Source: an uncultured Bacilli bacterium
Lineage (GTDB): Bacteria; Bacillota_I; Bacilli_A; RFN20; CAG-631
DNA: 64,000 nt
Reading direction: 5' to 3'
Assembly (NCBI GenBank): GCA_934201705.1
Contig: CAKPXF010000013.1
Coordinates: forward strand, 11,934-75,933
This document shows positions 46,761 to 56,425 of this stretch, piece after piece (position 1 is the stretch's first letter; each line of letters starts with the position of its first letter). The notes below the pieces were generated by a model, which saw only the letters and a program-made list of their open reading frames with translations, was not told the origin of the DNA and made no database searches. Position numbers and translations under genes: made by a program.

Positions 46761-48413
46761 ATGTCAACGACTTACTTAGATGGTAGCCTTTTTAAAACAC
46801 TTGTTGCTAATGGCTGCCAAAATTTAATAAATGATATTGATCGTATTAATGATTTAAATGTTTTCCCTGTACCTGATGGTGATACTGGAACTAATATGAA
46901 AATGACAATTGAGGGTGGAGTTAAAGCTATTATTAATGATAATGAATCTTCAATTAGTGAAATTTCTAAAAAGCTAGCTCGTGCAATGACTATGTCAGCA
47001 AGAGGAAATTCTGGAGTTATTTTATCACAATTCTTTAAAGGCTTATCAAATGGCCTTGATGGTAAAGCTAAGGTTGATGCTAAAGAATTAACAAACGCTT
47101 TTAATGAAGGTGTTAAGCAATCATATAAGGTAGTTCAAAAACCAACTGAAGGTACAATGCTTACGGTAATGAGAGAATCTACAGAGGTAGCTTTAAAGGA
47201 TGAAAATAAATTTACTAGCATTGAAGATTTCTTTAAGTGCTTTATTAAAGAAGCCCATGCTTCACTTAATAGAACTCCTGAATTACTCCCTGTATTAAAA
47301 GAAGCTGGCGTTATTGATTCTGGTGGTGCTGGATATAATAGAATTATTGAAGGAATGATTAAAGCCTTAGATGGCGATATTTTAAAAGCACAAGAGGCCT
47401 ATGAAAAAGAAAATAAAACCATTAATACTAATGGCTTTAATGCTGATAGTGTTTTAGAATTTGGATACTGCACTGAATTTATTTTACAGCTTCAAAATAG
47501 CAAAGTAAATGTTAAAAATTTTGATTTAAAAATTATTACTGACTTTTTAGAAACCCTTGGAAATTCAATAGTTGCTTTTAAGGATGAGGATATTGTTAAG
47601 GTTCATGTCCATACATTTACTCCAGGTAAGGTAATTGAATTTTGTCAACAATTTGGCGAATATGTTACTTTTAAAATGGAAAACATGTCTGTTCAGCATT
47701 CAAGCCTAGAAGAACATAATCTAACTATAAAAGAAGAAAAAGTTCATCAAAAATATGCTGTTGTTGCTGTTTCAAATGGTAAAGGCATTGATAGTATCTT
47801 TAAAGAAATTGGCTGTGATATTATTGTTAGTGGTGGTCAAACTATGAATCCATCAAGCAATGATTTTATTGAGGCTTTTAAGAAGCTTGATGCAGAATAT
47901 ATTATTGTTTTTCCTAATAATAGCAATATTATTATGGCAGCACGTCAAGCAGCTGAAAATTATAGTGATGCTAAAGTTATTGTACTTCCAACAAAATCTA
48001 TCGCCACTTGCTATTCAGCTTTAACAATGCTTGATTATTCAAGCGATGATATTAATGAAATTATTTCATCACTTCAGCAAACAATTGATAATGTTACAGC
48101 AGGAGCTGTTACTTATTCAATTAGAGATAGCAAAATTGATGATGTTGTTATTACTAAAGGCGATTATATGGCTTTGATTGATGGTAAAATCGTTTCTTCA
48201 TGTAATGATAAAATCAATATTGTTAAAAAACTATTTGAAAATGTTAGCAATATTAATGATAAAGAGGTTGCAACTATTATTTATGGTAACGATGTTAGTG
48301 ATTATGAAAGAGATACAATTATTTCATATTTAAAGGAAACATATCCATTTATTGAATTTGGTGCAATTGAAGGAAACCAAGATATTTATAGCTTTATTTT
48401 AGCAATTGAATAA
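46761..48413 (+). CDS. fakA: DAK2-domain fatty acid kinase (FakA/YloV-like)
   Basis: FakA phosphorylates FakB-bound fatty acids to acyl phosphates for phospholipid synthesis. The 550-residue length and three-part layout fit: an N-terminal DhaL-type ATP-binding domain with NVFPVPDGDTGTNM (metal-binding aspartates), MSARGNSGVILSQ and VIDSGGAGY; a middle domain; and a C-terminal DegV-like domain with VVSNGKGI and ISGG/VSGGQTMNPSS, then PNNSNI. It is adjacent to the FakB-like gene, which is a strong functional link. AAGGTG precedes the ATG. A terminator follows the stop. Confidence 0.9.
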   Translation: MSTTYLDGSLFKTLVANGCQNLINDIDRINDLNVFPVPDGDTGTNMKMTIEGGVKAIINDNESSISEISKKLARAMTMSARGNSGVILSQFFKGLSNGLDGKAKVDAKELTNAFNEGVKQSYKVVQKPTEGTMLTVMRESTEVALKDENKFTSIEDFFKCFIKEAHASLNRTPELLPVLKEAGVIDSGGAGYNRIIEGMIKALDGDILKAQEAYEKENKTINTNGFNADSVLEFGYCTEFILQLQNSKVNVKNFDLKIITDFLETLGNSIVAFKDEDIVKVHVHTFTPGKVIEFCQQFGEYVTFKMENMSVQHSSLEEHNLTIKEEKVHQKYAVVAVSNGKGIDSIFKEIGCDIIVSGGQTMNPSSNDFIEAFKKLDAEYIIVFPNNSNIIMAARQAAENYSDAKVIVLPTKSIATCYSALTMLDYSSDDINEIISSLQQTIDNVTAGAVTYSIRDSKIDDVVITKGDYMALIDGKIVSSCNDKINIVKKLFENVSNINDKEVATIIYGNDVSDYERDTIISYLKETYPFIEFGAIEGNQDIYSFILAIE

Positions 48414-48423
48414 ATTTTATACT

Positions 48424-48456
48424 AAAAGTGGTAGATGATATTCGTCTACTACTTTT
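48424..48456. terminator. bidirectional terminator after fakA
   Basis: AAAAGTGGTAGA and TCTACTACTTTT form a 12-base stem with one wobble pair, with A and T runs on the outside; it separates two convergent genes. Confidence 0.85.
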
Positions 48457-49361
48457 TATTTTATATAATTAATTATTTCATTTTGCATTTTTTTAGTATT
48501 AATTGTTAAAACATTACAATTATTTTCACTTAACCATTTTCTTATATCTTTATAAAATTTTTGCTTAAAATGCTTCATACAATGCATAAATTTATCTGAA
48601 ATTTCCTCTTCCTTACAGGTAGTTTTAATATCATCTCTTATTTCAGAGGATTTGATTCGATGTTTAACGCCATTTATACATGTTTTAGAAGGAAGGCTAA
48701 AGAAAATAACTACCTCTGTGTTTTTTATTCTATTTTCTAAAGTGCTTTGAAAATGTCCATCAATAATATAGCAATCATTTTTCATTATTTCATTTTCTTT
48801 TTTTCTTAGCTTTTCATCACTAATATGCTTATAATTATCATACCAATAAATCATGTCTAAATGGTATAAAGGTATATTAGTATATTTTGTTAAATACTTT
48901 GAAAAATAGGATTTTCCACTACCTGGGCAACCAATTATTATATATTTTTTTTTGTTATTTTTTAATAAATATAAATAAGCCTTTAATAAAACATTTTTAT
49001 CTTCCTTATAGGTTAGTGTATTATAAGCCTCATTGAAGGGTAAAAAACTAATATTACTTACCTCTGCTTCTTGACATTTAATATCATTACTAGTTATTTT
49101 GCCAATAAAGAATATAACATCTTTTATGCAATCCTTATATGGACTATAAGAAATAATTTCTTTAAAGGAAGTGTCGATAATAACATCTAAATTTGTTTCT
49201 TCCTTTATTTCACGTGTGGCAGTTTCTACTTCATTTTCATTATTTTCAACATGCCCTTTTGGAAGAGAAAAATGCCCTTGTTTCATTTTTTCAATTAAAA
49301 AATAATAGATACCATCTTTTATAATATATGAAACTGCTCCACAGCTTTTTTCCTGTATCAT
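48456..49361 (-). CDS. Nudix hydrolase fused to a P-loop nucleotide kinase-like domain
   Basis: The 301-residue protein has two domains. Residues 1-130 form a Nudix domain with the box from G36 (GHVENNENEVETATREIKEE), containing G36, E42, R50, E51, E54 and E55; the usual Gly after the box is Asn57. Residues 138-301 form an adenylate-kinase/FlaR-like P-loop domain with IIIGCPGSGKSYFSKYL, YHLDMIYW and a DGHFQSTL strand. The Nudix half should hydrolyse a nucleotide derivative such as a dinucleoside polyphosphate or damaged NTP, and the kinase half may phosphorylate a related compound. AAGGAGA precedes the ATG; it follows pnp after a terminator. Confidence 0.85.
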   Translation of the reverse strand: MIQEKSCGAVSYIIKDGIYYFLIEKMKQGHFSLPKGHVENNENEVETATREIKEETNLDVIIDTSFKEIISYSPYKDCIKDVIFFIGKITSNDIKCQEAEVSNISFLPFNEAYNTLTYKEDKNVLLKAYLYLLKNNKKKYIIIGCPGSGKSYFSKYLTKYTNIPLYHLDMIYWYDNYKHISDEKLRKKENEIMKNDCYIIDGHFQSTLENRIKNTEVVIFFSLPSKTCINGVKHRIKSSEIRDDIKTTCKEEEISDKFMHCMKHFKQKFYKDIRKWLSENNCNVLTINTKKMQNEIINYIK

Positions 49362-49379
49362 ATTTATTTCTCCTTAAGT

Positions 49380-49404
49380 AAAAGAGCCACAAAAAGTGAC
49401 TCTT
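49380..49404 (-). terminator. terminator of pnp
   Basis: On the minus strand AAGAGTCAC-TTTTT-GTGGCTCTT (one wobble) is followed by TTT, five bases after the pnp stop codon. Confidence 0.8.
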
Positions 49405-49408
49405 ATTT

Positions 49409-51562
49409 TTATTCTTTAACTACTTTTTCTTTTTTTTCAGGGCGAGGAAGTAAATCCTTCATTGAAACATTTACACGGCCTTTTTCATCGATTTCAGTAA
49501 CAATTACTTTTACTTCATCACCAATCTTTAAAACATCCTTTGGATGATTTACTCTTTCATGAGAAATCTTTGAAACATGAAGTAAGCCATCGCAACCCTT
49601 AAATAAGTTTACAAAAGCGCCAAATGATTCAATCCTTACAACCTTACCTGTATAGATTTCTCCAACCTTTGCTTCCTTTGTAATACCTAAAATAATATCC
49701 TTTGCTTTATTAATTGCTTCTCTATCTTGATGGTAAATAACAACTCTTCCTTCATCAGAAATATCAATTTTAACATTATCACATTGAGCAATAATTTCAT
49801 TTATTGTTTTACCACCTTGACCGATAACATCACGAATCTTATCTGGGCTAATATCAAAGCTATCTTGCTTTGGCGCATATTTTGATACATCTGGTCTAAC
49901 TTCACTAATAGCTCCCATCATATTGTCTAAAATTTCCATTCTACCTTTATGAGCTTGAGCTAAGGCTTCCTTAAAGATATTTCTTGTAATACCTTTAATT
50001 TTAATATCCATTTGTAAAGCAGTAATTCCTTTTGTAGTGCCAGATACCTTAAAGTCCATATCGCCATAATGGTCCTCTTGACCTTGAATATCAGTTAAAA
50101 TTGTATAAGGGCAATTTGGATCGTTTAAATCACCTGTTGAAATTAAGCCCATTGCAACACCTGCAACTGGACGTTTAATTGGTACACCAGCAGCCATTAG
50201 TGACATAGTTGCTGCGCATATTGAAGCTTGAGATGATGAACCATTTGATTCTAATACCTCAGATACTACACGTACAGTATATGGAAACTCTTCTTCACTT
50301 GGCATTACTTGAAGAAGTGATCTTTCACCTAAGGCTCCATGACCGATTTCACGTCTTCCAGGATTTCCCATTTTACCAACTTCTCCAACTGAAAATGGTG
50401 GGAAATTGTAATGATGCATAAATCTCTTTAATTCTTCATCAGGATTTAAATTATCTAAAATTTGTTGATCTCCTAATGCTCCAAGTGTTGTAATTGATAA
50501 TACTTGTGTTTCACCACGAGTAAATAATGCTGAACCGTGTACCCTAGGCAAAATATCAACTTGTGAATTAAGTGGTCTAATTTCATCAAGTTTTCTGCCA
50601 TCAGGTCTAATTTTATCAACAGAAATTAATCTTCTTACTTCATCTTTAACAATATCATGAGTAATTGTTTCAACTTGATGCATTACATAATCATGTTGCT
50701 CATCACTTTCATATTCTTTAGCTTCATATTCATCAATTACCGCTTGTGTTAATTCGTCAATCTTATTATATCTAGCTAGCTTTCCTTCAATTCTACAAGC
50801 TTTTACTAAATCATCCTTACACTTAGCAAATACTTCTTGTTGAATAGCTTCATCAACCTTAAATAATTCCACAACCATTTTTTCTTTGCCAATTTCAGCA
50901 ATGATTTTTTCTTCAAATTCAACTAGCTTTTTAATTTGCTCATGTCCATACATTAATGCTTCAAGCATTAAGTCTTCACTTACTTCTTTTGAACCAGCCT
51001 CAACCATGTTAATAGCTTCTTTAGTTCCAGCAACAGTTAAATCAATTAATGATTTTTCCATTTCTTCTCTTGTTGGGTTAGTAATAAACTTGCCATCTAC
51101 ATAACCAACCTTAACACCAGCTACTGGTGTTTGAAATGGAATATCAGAAATACATAATGCTAATGATGAGCCAAATAATGCACTCATTTCAGGTGTAACA
51201 TCTGGATTAACAGATAATGCATAGTTAACGATTTGAACTTCATTTCTAAAGTTTTCATCAAATAGTGGCCTAATTGGTCTATCAATAATACGTGCTGTTA
51301 ATATAGCGTGCTCACTAGGTCTTCCCTCACGGCGTAAAAATGAGCCAGGAATCTTTCCAACTGAATATAGTTTTTCTTCAAATGTTACAGTTAATGGGAA
51401 AAAGTCAATACCTGTTTTAGCTTCTTTAGCACAGCATGCTGTTGATAAAATAACTGTATCATCATAGCGTACTAAAACAGCTCCATTAGCTTGTTTGGCA
51501 AGTTCTCCAACTTCCACTTTTAAAGTTCTTCCATAGAACTCTAATTCATATACTTTTTTCAT
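49409..51562 (-). CDS. pnp: polynucleotide phosphorylase
   Basis: PNPase degrades RNA 3' to 5' using phosphate and is part of the RNA degradosome. The 717-residue protein has the full domain set: two RNase PH domains (about 10-225 and 310-540, with FFPLTVTFEEKLYSVGKIPG, RRREI-type GRREIGHGALGERSL and the catalytic stretch ILTDIQGQEDHYGDMDFKV), a helical linker, a KH domain (about 555-610, IRDVIGQGGKTINEI) and an S1 domain (about 622-690, GEIYTGKVVRIESFGAFVNL). AAGGAG precedes the ATG. It stands alone, without rpsO next to it. Confidence 0.98.
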   Translation of the reverse strand: MKKVYELEFYGRTLKVEVGELAKQANGAVLVRYDDTVILSTACCAKEAKTGIDFFPLTVTFEEKLYSVGKIPGSFLRREGRPSEHAILTARIIDRPIRPLFDENFRNEVQIVNYALSVNPDVTPEMSALFGSSLALCISDIPFQTPVAGVKVGYVDGKFITNPTREEMEKSLIDLTVAGTKEAINMVEAGSKEVSEDLMLEALMYGHEQIKKLVEFEEKIIAEIGKEKMVVELFKVDEAIQQEVFAKCKDDLVKACRIEGKLARYNKIDELTQAVIDEYEAKEYESDEQHDYVMHQVETITHDIVKDEVRRLISVDKIRPDGRKLDEIRPLNSQVDILPRVHGSALFTRGETQVLSITTLGALGDQQILDNLNPDEELKRFMHHYNFPPFSVGEVGKMGNPGRREIGHGALGERSLLQVMPSEEEFPYTVRVVSEVLESNGSSSQASICAATMSLMAAGVPIKRPVAGVAMGLISTGDLNDPNCPYTILTDIQGQEDHYGDMDFKVSGTTKGITALQMDIKIKGITRNIFKEALAQAHKGRMEILDNMMGAISEVRPDVSKYAPKQDSFDISPDKIRDVIGQGGKTINEIIAQCDNVKIDISDEGRVVIYHQDREAINKAKDIILGITKEAKVGEIYTGKVVRIESFGAFVNLFKGCDGLLHVSKISHERVNHPKDVLKIGDEVKVIVTEIDEKGRVNVSMKDLLPRPEKKEKVVKE

Positions 51563-51738
51563 TTTATTCTCCTTTTAATCTAACGTATCTATTATACTAC
51601 TTATTTTGTCTTTTTGTTGAAAAAAATGTTTTATTTTTATTTTACTTAATAAAACAAGAATTTTTACTCCTTTATTTAATAAAAAAGTAATTAAATATCG
51701 TTAACTATAGTGCTATACTTTATATGGAGGTTTTATTT

Positions 51739-52941
51739 ATGGATATTGAAAAAAGATTTTTAAAGTATGTATCTTTTGATACTCAAAGTGATGATAATTC
51801 ATCTACTACACCATCTACTAAAAAGCAACTATTATTAGCAAAATATTTAGAAAACGAATTGAAAAGCATTGGCTGTAGTGATGTTTTAATTGATGAATAT
51901 GGAATAGTTTATGCTACAATCAAAGGAAATGTAGAAAATGCTAAAACAATTGGCTTTATTGCCCATATGGATACTTCTCCTGATTGTAGTGGAGCTAATA
52001 TTAAACCAAGAATTATAGAAAAATATGATGGAAATGATATTAAATTAAATGAAAATCTTACTATGAAGGTAAGTGATTTTCCATCATTAAAAAAGAATAT
52101 TAATGAAACTTTAATTGTTACTGATGGCACTACCTTACTTGGTGCTGATGATAAGGCTGGAATTGCTATTATTATTGAAAGTGCTTATCGTATTATAAAT
52201 GATAAAAATTTAAAGCATGGAACAATTAAAATAGCTTTTACTCCTGATGAGGAAGTAGGCCGTGGAGCTGATAACTTTGATGTTAAATTCTTTAATTGTG
52301 ATTATGCTTATACAATTGATGGTGGCGATATTAATTATATTGAATATGAAAACTTTAATGCTTATAGTGCTAAGGTTAATATTAAAGGCGTTTCAATCCA
52401 TCCAGGATCAGCCAAAGATAAAATGGTTAATTCAATTTTACTTGCTAAAGAATTTGATGATTTACTACCTCATAATGAATTACCTGTAAATACACAAGGC
52501 TATGAAGGCTTCCATCATTTATGCGATTTTAATGGTGATTGTGAAAATACAACATTAAACTACATTATTAGAAATCATAACTTTGATATTATTCAAAGAC
52601 AAATCCAAGATTTCTATAATGCTCGTGATATTATTAATAAAAAATATAATAATGATTTTGTTAGCGTTGATATTAAAGAAAGCTATAGAAATATGAAAGA
52701 AATTATTGAAAAGCATCCTGAGGTATTAGATAAAGTAACTGACGCTTATAAAAAACTAGATATACCTTATGAATTTGAACCTATTAGAGGTGGAACTGAT
52801 GGTGCTAGGCTTTCCTTTATGGGACTTCCTTGCCCTAATCTTGGTGATGGTGGTTATAATTTCCATGGTAGATATGAGTATGTATCACTTACTCAAATGC
52901 GTAAAATGGTCAAGGTTTTAATAGAAATTGTAAGATGCTAG
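51739..52941 (+). CDS. pepT: peptidase T (tripeptide aminopeptidase)
   Basis: PepT is a cytoplasmic di-zinc M20 peptidase that frees the N-terminal residue of tripeptides. The 400-residue protein shows FIAHMDTSPDCSG (zinc His and the catalytic Asp), TTLLGADDKAGIA (bridging Asp), TPDEEVGRGADNFD (catalytic Glu and zinc Glu), YTIDGGDINYIEYENFNA typical of PepT, and the final RGGTDGARLSFMGLPCPNLG. The ATG at 51739 is chosen because GGAGG lies eight bases before it; an in-frame ATG at 51724 overlaps that site. Confidence 0.96.
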   Translation: MDIEKRFLKYVSFDTQSDDNSSTTPSTKKQLLLAKYLENELKSIGCSDVLIDEYGIVYATIKGNVENAKTIGFIAHMDTSPDCSGANIKPRIIEKYDGNDIKLNENLTMKVSDFPSLKKNINETLIVTDGTTLLGADDKAGIAIIIESAYRIINDKNLKHGTIKIAFTPDEEVGRGADNFDVKFFNCDYAYTIDGGDINYIEYENFNAYSAKVNIKGVSIHPGSAKDKMVNSILLAKEFDDLLPHNELPVNTQGYEGFHHLCDFNGDCENTTLNYIIRNHNFDIIQRQIQDFYNARDIINKKYNNDFVSVDIKESYRNMKEIIEKHPEVLDKVTDAYKKLDIPYEFEPIRGGTDGARLSFMGLPCPNLGDGGYNFHGRYEYVSLTQMRKMVKVLIEIVRC

Positions 52942-52945
52942 ATTT

Positions 52946-52985
52946 AAAAGCAATCATTGAATAAAAATCTTTGGTTGCTTTTTTT
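52946..52985 (+). terminator. terminator of pepT
   Basis: AAAAGCAA and TTGCTTTT pair across an 18-base loop and are followed by a T run, a few bases after the pepT stop. Confidence 0.75.
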
Positions 52986-53215
52986 GTGCAAATATTTTAA
53001 AAACACTAGACTTTCTATACTTAAGCATGTTAGACAAATAGGTTTTTGTTTAAGTTTTCTTTACTTACTAGGCCATTAAGTTTAACATCTTTGAACAAAT
53101 AAAAATATTTTTTCAGAATTTTAAACATATTAAGAAAATTGTATAAATTTACTTTACAATATAGAAAAAATATTGAGAAAAATCAAAGAAAAATATGGAA
53201 AGGAAGTTAGAAAAA

Positions 53216-53548
53216 ATGAATAATTTAAAATCACTAAGAGTACACTATGATATACAAGTAGATGAAATATTAAAAGCATTAAAAATATCAAGAACTACTT
53301 ATTATAATTATGAAAATGAAATAACATATCCTCCATATAATATCTTATTTGCTCTAGCAGACTTTTATAATGTTTCAATTGACTACTTATTAGGTCATGA
53401 GTTAAAGGACGAGGAAAAAAGTAATGATTTTTCATTAGTAACATTCATGAAAAAGAATAATGTTGATGAAATATTAAATCTTCAAGAAAAGGAATCAATT
53501 AGAACATTAGTTAAATCATTACTCGAAAAAAGCAAAACTGAAAAATAA
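53216..53548 (+). CDS. XRE-family transcriptional regulator
   Basis: The about 110-residue protein has an N-terminal XRE helix-turn-helix (SLRVHYDIQVDEILKALKI followed by SRTTYYNYENE) and the usual closing sequence FALADFYNVSIDYLLGH. The C-terminal 45 residues are charged and possibly helical. The ATG at 53216 is preferred over 53195 because GGAAG lies between them at suitable distance. No partner gene is adjacent on the same strand; a terminator follows and a TnpB remnant lies beyond it. Confidence 0.85.
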   Translation: MNNLKSLRVHYDIQVDEILKALKISRTTYYNYENEITYPPYNILFALADFYNVSIDYLLGHELKDEEKSNDFSLVTFMKKNNVDEILNLQEKESIRTLVKSLLEKSKTEK

Positions 53549-53550
53549 AA

Positions 53551-53582
53551 ACAGCTAGGAATTAAATCATCCTAGCTTTATT
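53551..53582 (+). terminator. terminator of the XRE gene
   Basis: AGCTAGGA and TCCTAGCT form a perfect eight-base stem around a nine-base loop, followed by TTTATTATT. Confidence 0.8.
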
Positions 53583-53779
53583 ATTCTTTTACATAATTAA
53601 TTGGCGTTTTAATAGAAATAAATATCATTAAGCTTACAATTTAAAAACTTGATATAGTTTTTAAAAAATTTCAACAAAGAGGATTTTCTCCCATTTGTGA
53701 TTAAAAATCACTTAATAAGATAAAAATCCCATTTTTTAATGATGTATGGTTATAATTATTACTTGTTTAAGGTAAATAA

Positions 53780-54049
53780 CTATAATCTTACCTGTACTCG
53801 ATAAGGTATTGTAAGACCCATATCCCTAAAATTTGATATTATCTCATCATTAGGTTTACTTTTTTTAAGTATGTTACATGCTGCATTTAAATCAGCATAT
53901 ATAACTCTTCCATTACTTGCTTGATATAAGCCTCTGTATATTCTTTTCTCTAAATAATTATCTTTCTTTTCTATTTCTTCATTATATATAAATGAAGATT
54001 TTGATGTATATGATTCATTTATTATCTTTACATTACTATTTTGACTCTT
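53780..54049 (-). pseudogene. C-terminal remnant of an IS200/IS605-type TnpB nuclease
   Basis: The minus strand encodes a fragment with NESYTSKSS, then KRIYRGLYQASNGRVIYADLN and AACNILKK, the C-terminal RuvC-III region of TnpB, in which the Asp of ADLN is catalytic. The fragment is bounded upstream by an in-frame TAG (54050-54052) and there is no transposase partner or N-terminal part, so the element is dead. The DNA 3' of it (about 53620-53780) would hold the right end and omega-RNA scaffold of an intact element; it has a GTGATTAAAAATCAC hairpin but cannot be assigned with confidence. Nothing else is seen in the 53.58-54.08 kb gap. Confidence 0.85.
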
Positions 54050-54081
54050 CTATAAAAATAAGATTTCCTAATAAAAGAAAA

Positions 54082-54112
54082 AATTGTGTGATTTTTAATA
54101 TTTCACACAATT
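54082..54112 (-). terminator. terminator of the ABC exporter operon
   Basis: AATTGTGTGA and TCACACAATT form a perfect ten-base stem with an 11-base loop, about 25 bases downstream of the permease stop codon on the minus strand. Confidence 0.75.
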
Positions 54113-54137
54113 AATTAGAGTTTTTTTAGTATGTTTA

Positions 54138-56423
54138 CTATTCAGCTTTTAAAGCCTCAACCATATTGATCTTTTTAACTTTTAATGATGTAAAGTAAGA
54201 AACTACTAAGCTTACCAAGAATGTTAAAACAATAGAAACAATATAGACATAATAAGAGCAAGTAATTGTTAGTTCATATTCTGCTGCTAATAGCTTAAAA
54301 AGTAAAATTAATGATGCATATCCTAATGGACAGCCAAGTATAATACCAATTATTGCTGTAAATGTATTTTGCGATATTAATATAGAACCAATTTTTTTAT
54401 TCTTAAAGCCTAAGACCTTTAAGGTTGCAAGCTCACGATATCTTTCAATATAGCTCATTGTCCCTAAATTATATAAAACAACAAAGGCTAATAGTAACGA
54501 AAAGGCAACTAAAAAGTAAATCATTAAATTCATAATTTCCATGAATGAATCAAATGTTTTAATTAATTCTTCTCTTGAAGATAAAGAAACTATTTCATCA
54601 TTTGTGCTTAAGCTATCTTTTTTATTATCTACATATATATTATTAATTTTATAATCTAAATTCAAAGAATTAGCTAAATCATAAGTCATTGTAAAGCCGT
54701 TAGTACTAGATGAGATAATATCAGCAATTTCTACCTCATATTTAGCAGCTTTCCCATATAATGAAAAGCTAAATTTATCACCAACGTTTTTATTTAAAGC
54801 TTCAGCCATTCTTTTACAAATATAAACACCATTATTATTTAGCTTTCCTACTGCTTTATTATCTTTTAATAATCTAACTCTATCATTGTTATTATTTAAA
54901 AGTGTTAAAACATAAGTCGCCCCATCAACTTTTGTTGCTATGCTACTACTATAATCACCATTATATTGATTAGCAATTTCTAAAGCTCTATTATTAACTA
55001 CGTTATCACTTAAAGTAATAGATGTTTCATAATTCATTGCTATATTATAATTAGCATCAATATACTCATCCATTGTTGACTTCATTCCAAATGTGGCAAA
55101 TAGAAGCAATGTGCAGCCTAAAACTCCAAATATTGACATAAATGTTCTAGCCTTATGTCTAAATGTATCTCTTAAATTATATCTAGTTGCAAAATTAAGC
55201 TTATGGAATAGCTTTGTTTTTTCAATTAGCATATTTTTCATTTTCTTTGGTTCATAAGGCCTTAAAGCATCGGCAGCACTTCCTCTTAATTGCTTTTTAA
55301 CTGATAAATAGCCAATTAATGTTAAAAACAAAATAATTGCTATTATTCCTATATAAACGAACCATGGCATATGAATAGTCCAATAAGGCATTTCAAAATA
55401 AGTGCCCATTGAACCATTTGGACTAAAAATAAACTTAGCTATACCAAAGCCTAATAATAATCCAATAAATGAACCTACTATTCCTATTACAAAGGCGTAT
55501 GATGTATAATGCCATACTATTTTTTTGTTTTTAAAGCCTAAAGCTTTTAAAATACCAATTTGAACCTTTTCATTACTAGTTATACGATTCATTGTGGATA
55601 CCATTGTTAAAATAGCAATTAATAAAAATATAACTGGTAAAACAAGGCCCATAGTTTTTCCCTCATCAGATTCACCACTTGCTTGACTATATGATGTTAC
55701 ATCATCTTTAGAAACAACTTGTAATGTATTATTTAATGTTTCATCAACCTTCTTTGAAAATTCTTCATTATCTAATGATGAGATAACATTAATTTGAGGA
55801 TAATAAACCATATTAAATAAACTATTTGATAATTCCTCATAAAAGCTAGGAGTAGTGAAAGCATAACCAACACGATCAAAATCTGGCATTAAAGCTCCAT
55901 TATCCGTATTAATTAAAAATTCACTAGATAAGCAAATACCTTCTATTTTTAATTCTTTAGTAATGTTTCCATATTTTAATGTGATTATATCACCTATATT
56001 GTAATTATTATTTTTAGCATATTTTTCACTAATCCATAAGCCTTTATTATTTGTTGAATCATATTCATTTCCATCAATTAAAGTAAATGTCGAAACAGTG
56101 AAATTTTCACTAACTGCAAGCTTTATTAAATCATTTTCTTTTGATTCATTTGTTTCTATACAAGCATATCTACTAGCTTTACTTACTCCATCGATTTTTA
56201 ATATTTTATCGACATCTTCCTTGGAAAATATTTGCTTATCACTACAGATACGATAATCAGCAAGATTTGTTTCTAAAAAAAATTTAGTAGTATCCTTATC
56301 AATTGAATACCATTCCGCATTAAATCCTGCAAAAATTCCAATTCCTAATATAACCATTATAATCATTGAAATGAATTGTGATTTATACTTAAAAAATGTA
56401 CGAATTAATTTTTTAAATAGCAT
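54138..56423 (-). CDS. FtsX-family ABC transporter permease
   Basis: The about 761-residue protein has an N-terminal membrane helix, a long extracytoplasmic MacB-PCD-like domain (about 40-245), three helices with LKALGFKNKKI, a second outer domain (about 450-630) and a final three-helix FtsX domain with ELATLKVLGFKNKKI. This duplicated layout is typical of large MacB-type permeases that export or extract lipids, peptides or antimicrobials. The ATG at 56423 follows GGGTGG; a longer frame would start at GTG 56432. The ATPase gene ends two bases upstream. Confidence 0.9.
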   Translation of the reverse strand: MLFKKLIRTFFKYKSQFISMIIMVILGIGIFAGFNAEWYSIDKDTTKFFLETNLADYRICSDKQIFSKEDVDKILKIDGVSKASRYACIETNESKENDLIKLAVSENFTVSTFTLIDGNEYDSTNNKGLWISEKYAKNNNYNIGDIITLKYGNITKELKIEGICLSSEFLINTDNGALMPDFDRVGYAFTTPSFYEELSNSLFNMVYYPQINVISSLDNEEFSKKVDETLNNTLQVVSKDDVTSYSQASGESDEGKTMGLVLPVIFLLIAILTMVSTMNRITSNEKVQIGILKALGFKNKKIVWHYTSYAFVIGIVGSFIGLLLGFGIAKFIFSPNGSMGTYFEMPYWTIHMPWFVYIGIIAIILFLTLIGYLSVKKQLRGSAADALRPYEPKKMKNMLIEKTKLFHKLNFATRYNLRDTFRHKARTFMSIFGVLGCTLLLFATFGMKSTMDEYIDANYNIAMNYETSITLSDNVVNNRALEIANQYNGDYSSSIATKVDGATYVLTLLNNNNDRVRLLKDNKAVGKLNNNGVYICKRMAEALNKNVGDKFSFSLYGKAAKYEVEIADIISSSTNGFTMTYDLANSLNLDYKINNIYVDNKKDSLSTNDEIVSLSSREELIKTFDSFMEIMNLMIYFLVAFSLLLAFVVLYNLGTMSYIERYRELATLKVLGFKNKKIGSILISQNTFTAIIGIILGCPLGYASLILLFKLLAAEYELTITCSYYVYIVSIVLTFLVSLVVSYFTSLKVKKINMVEALKAE

Positions 56424-56425
56424 AA

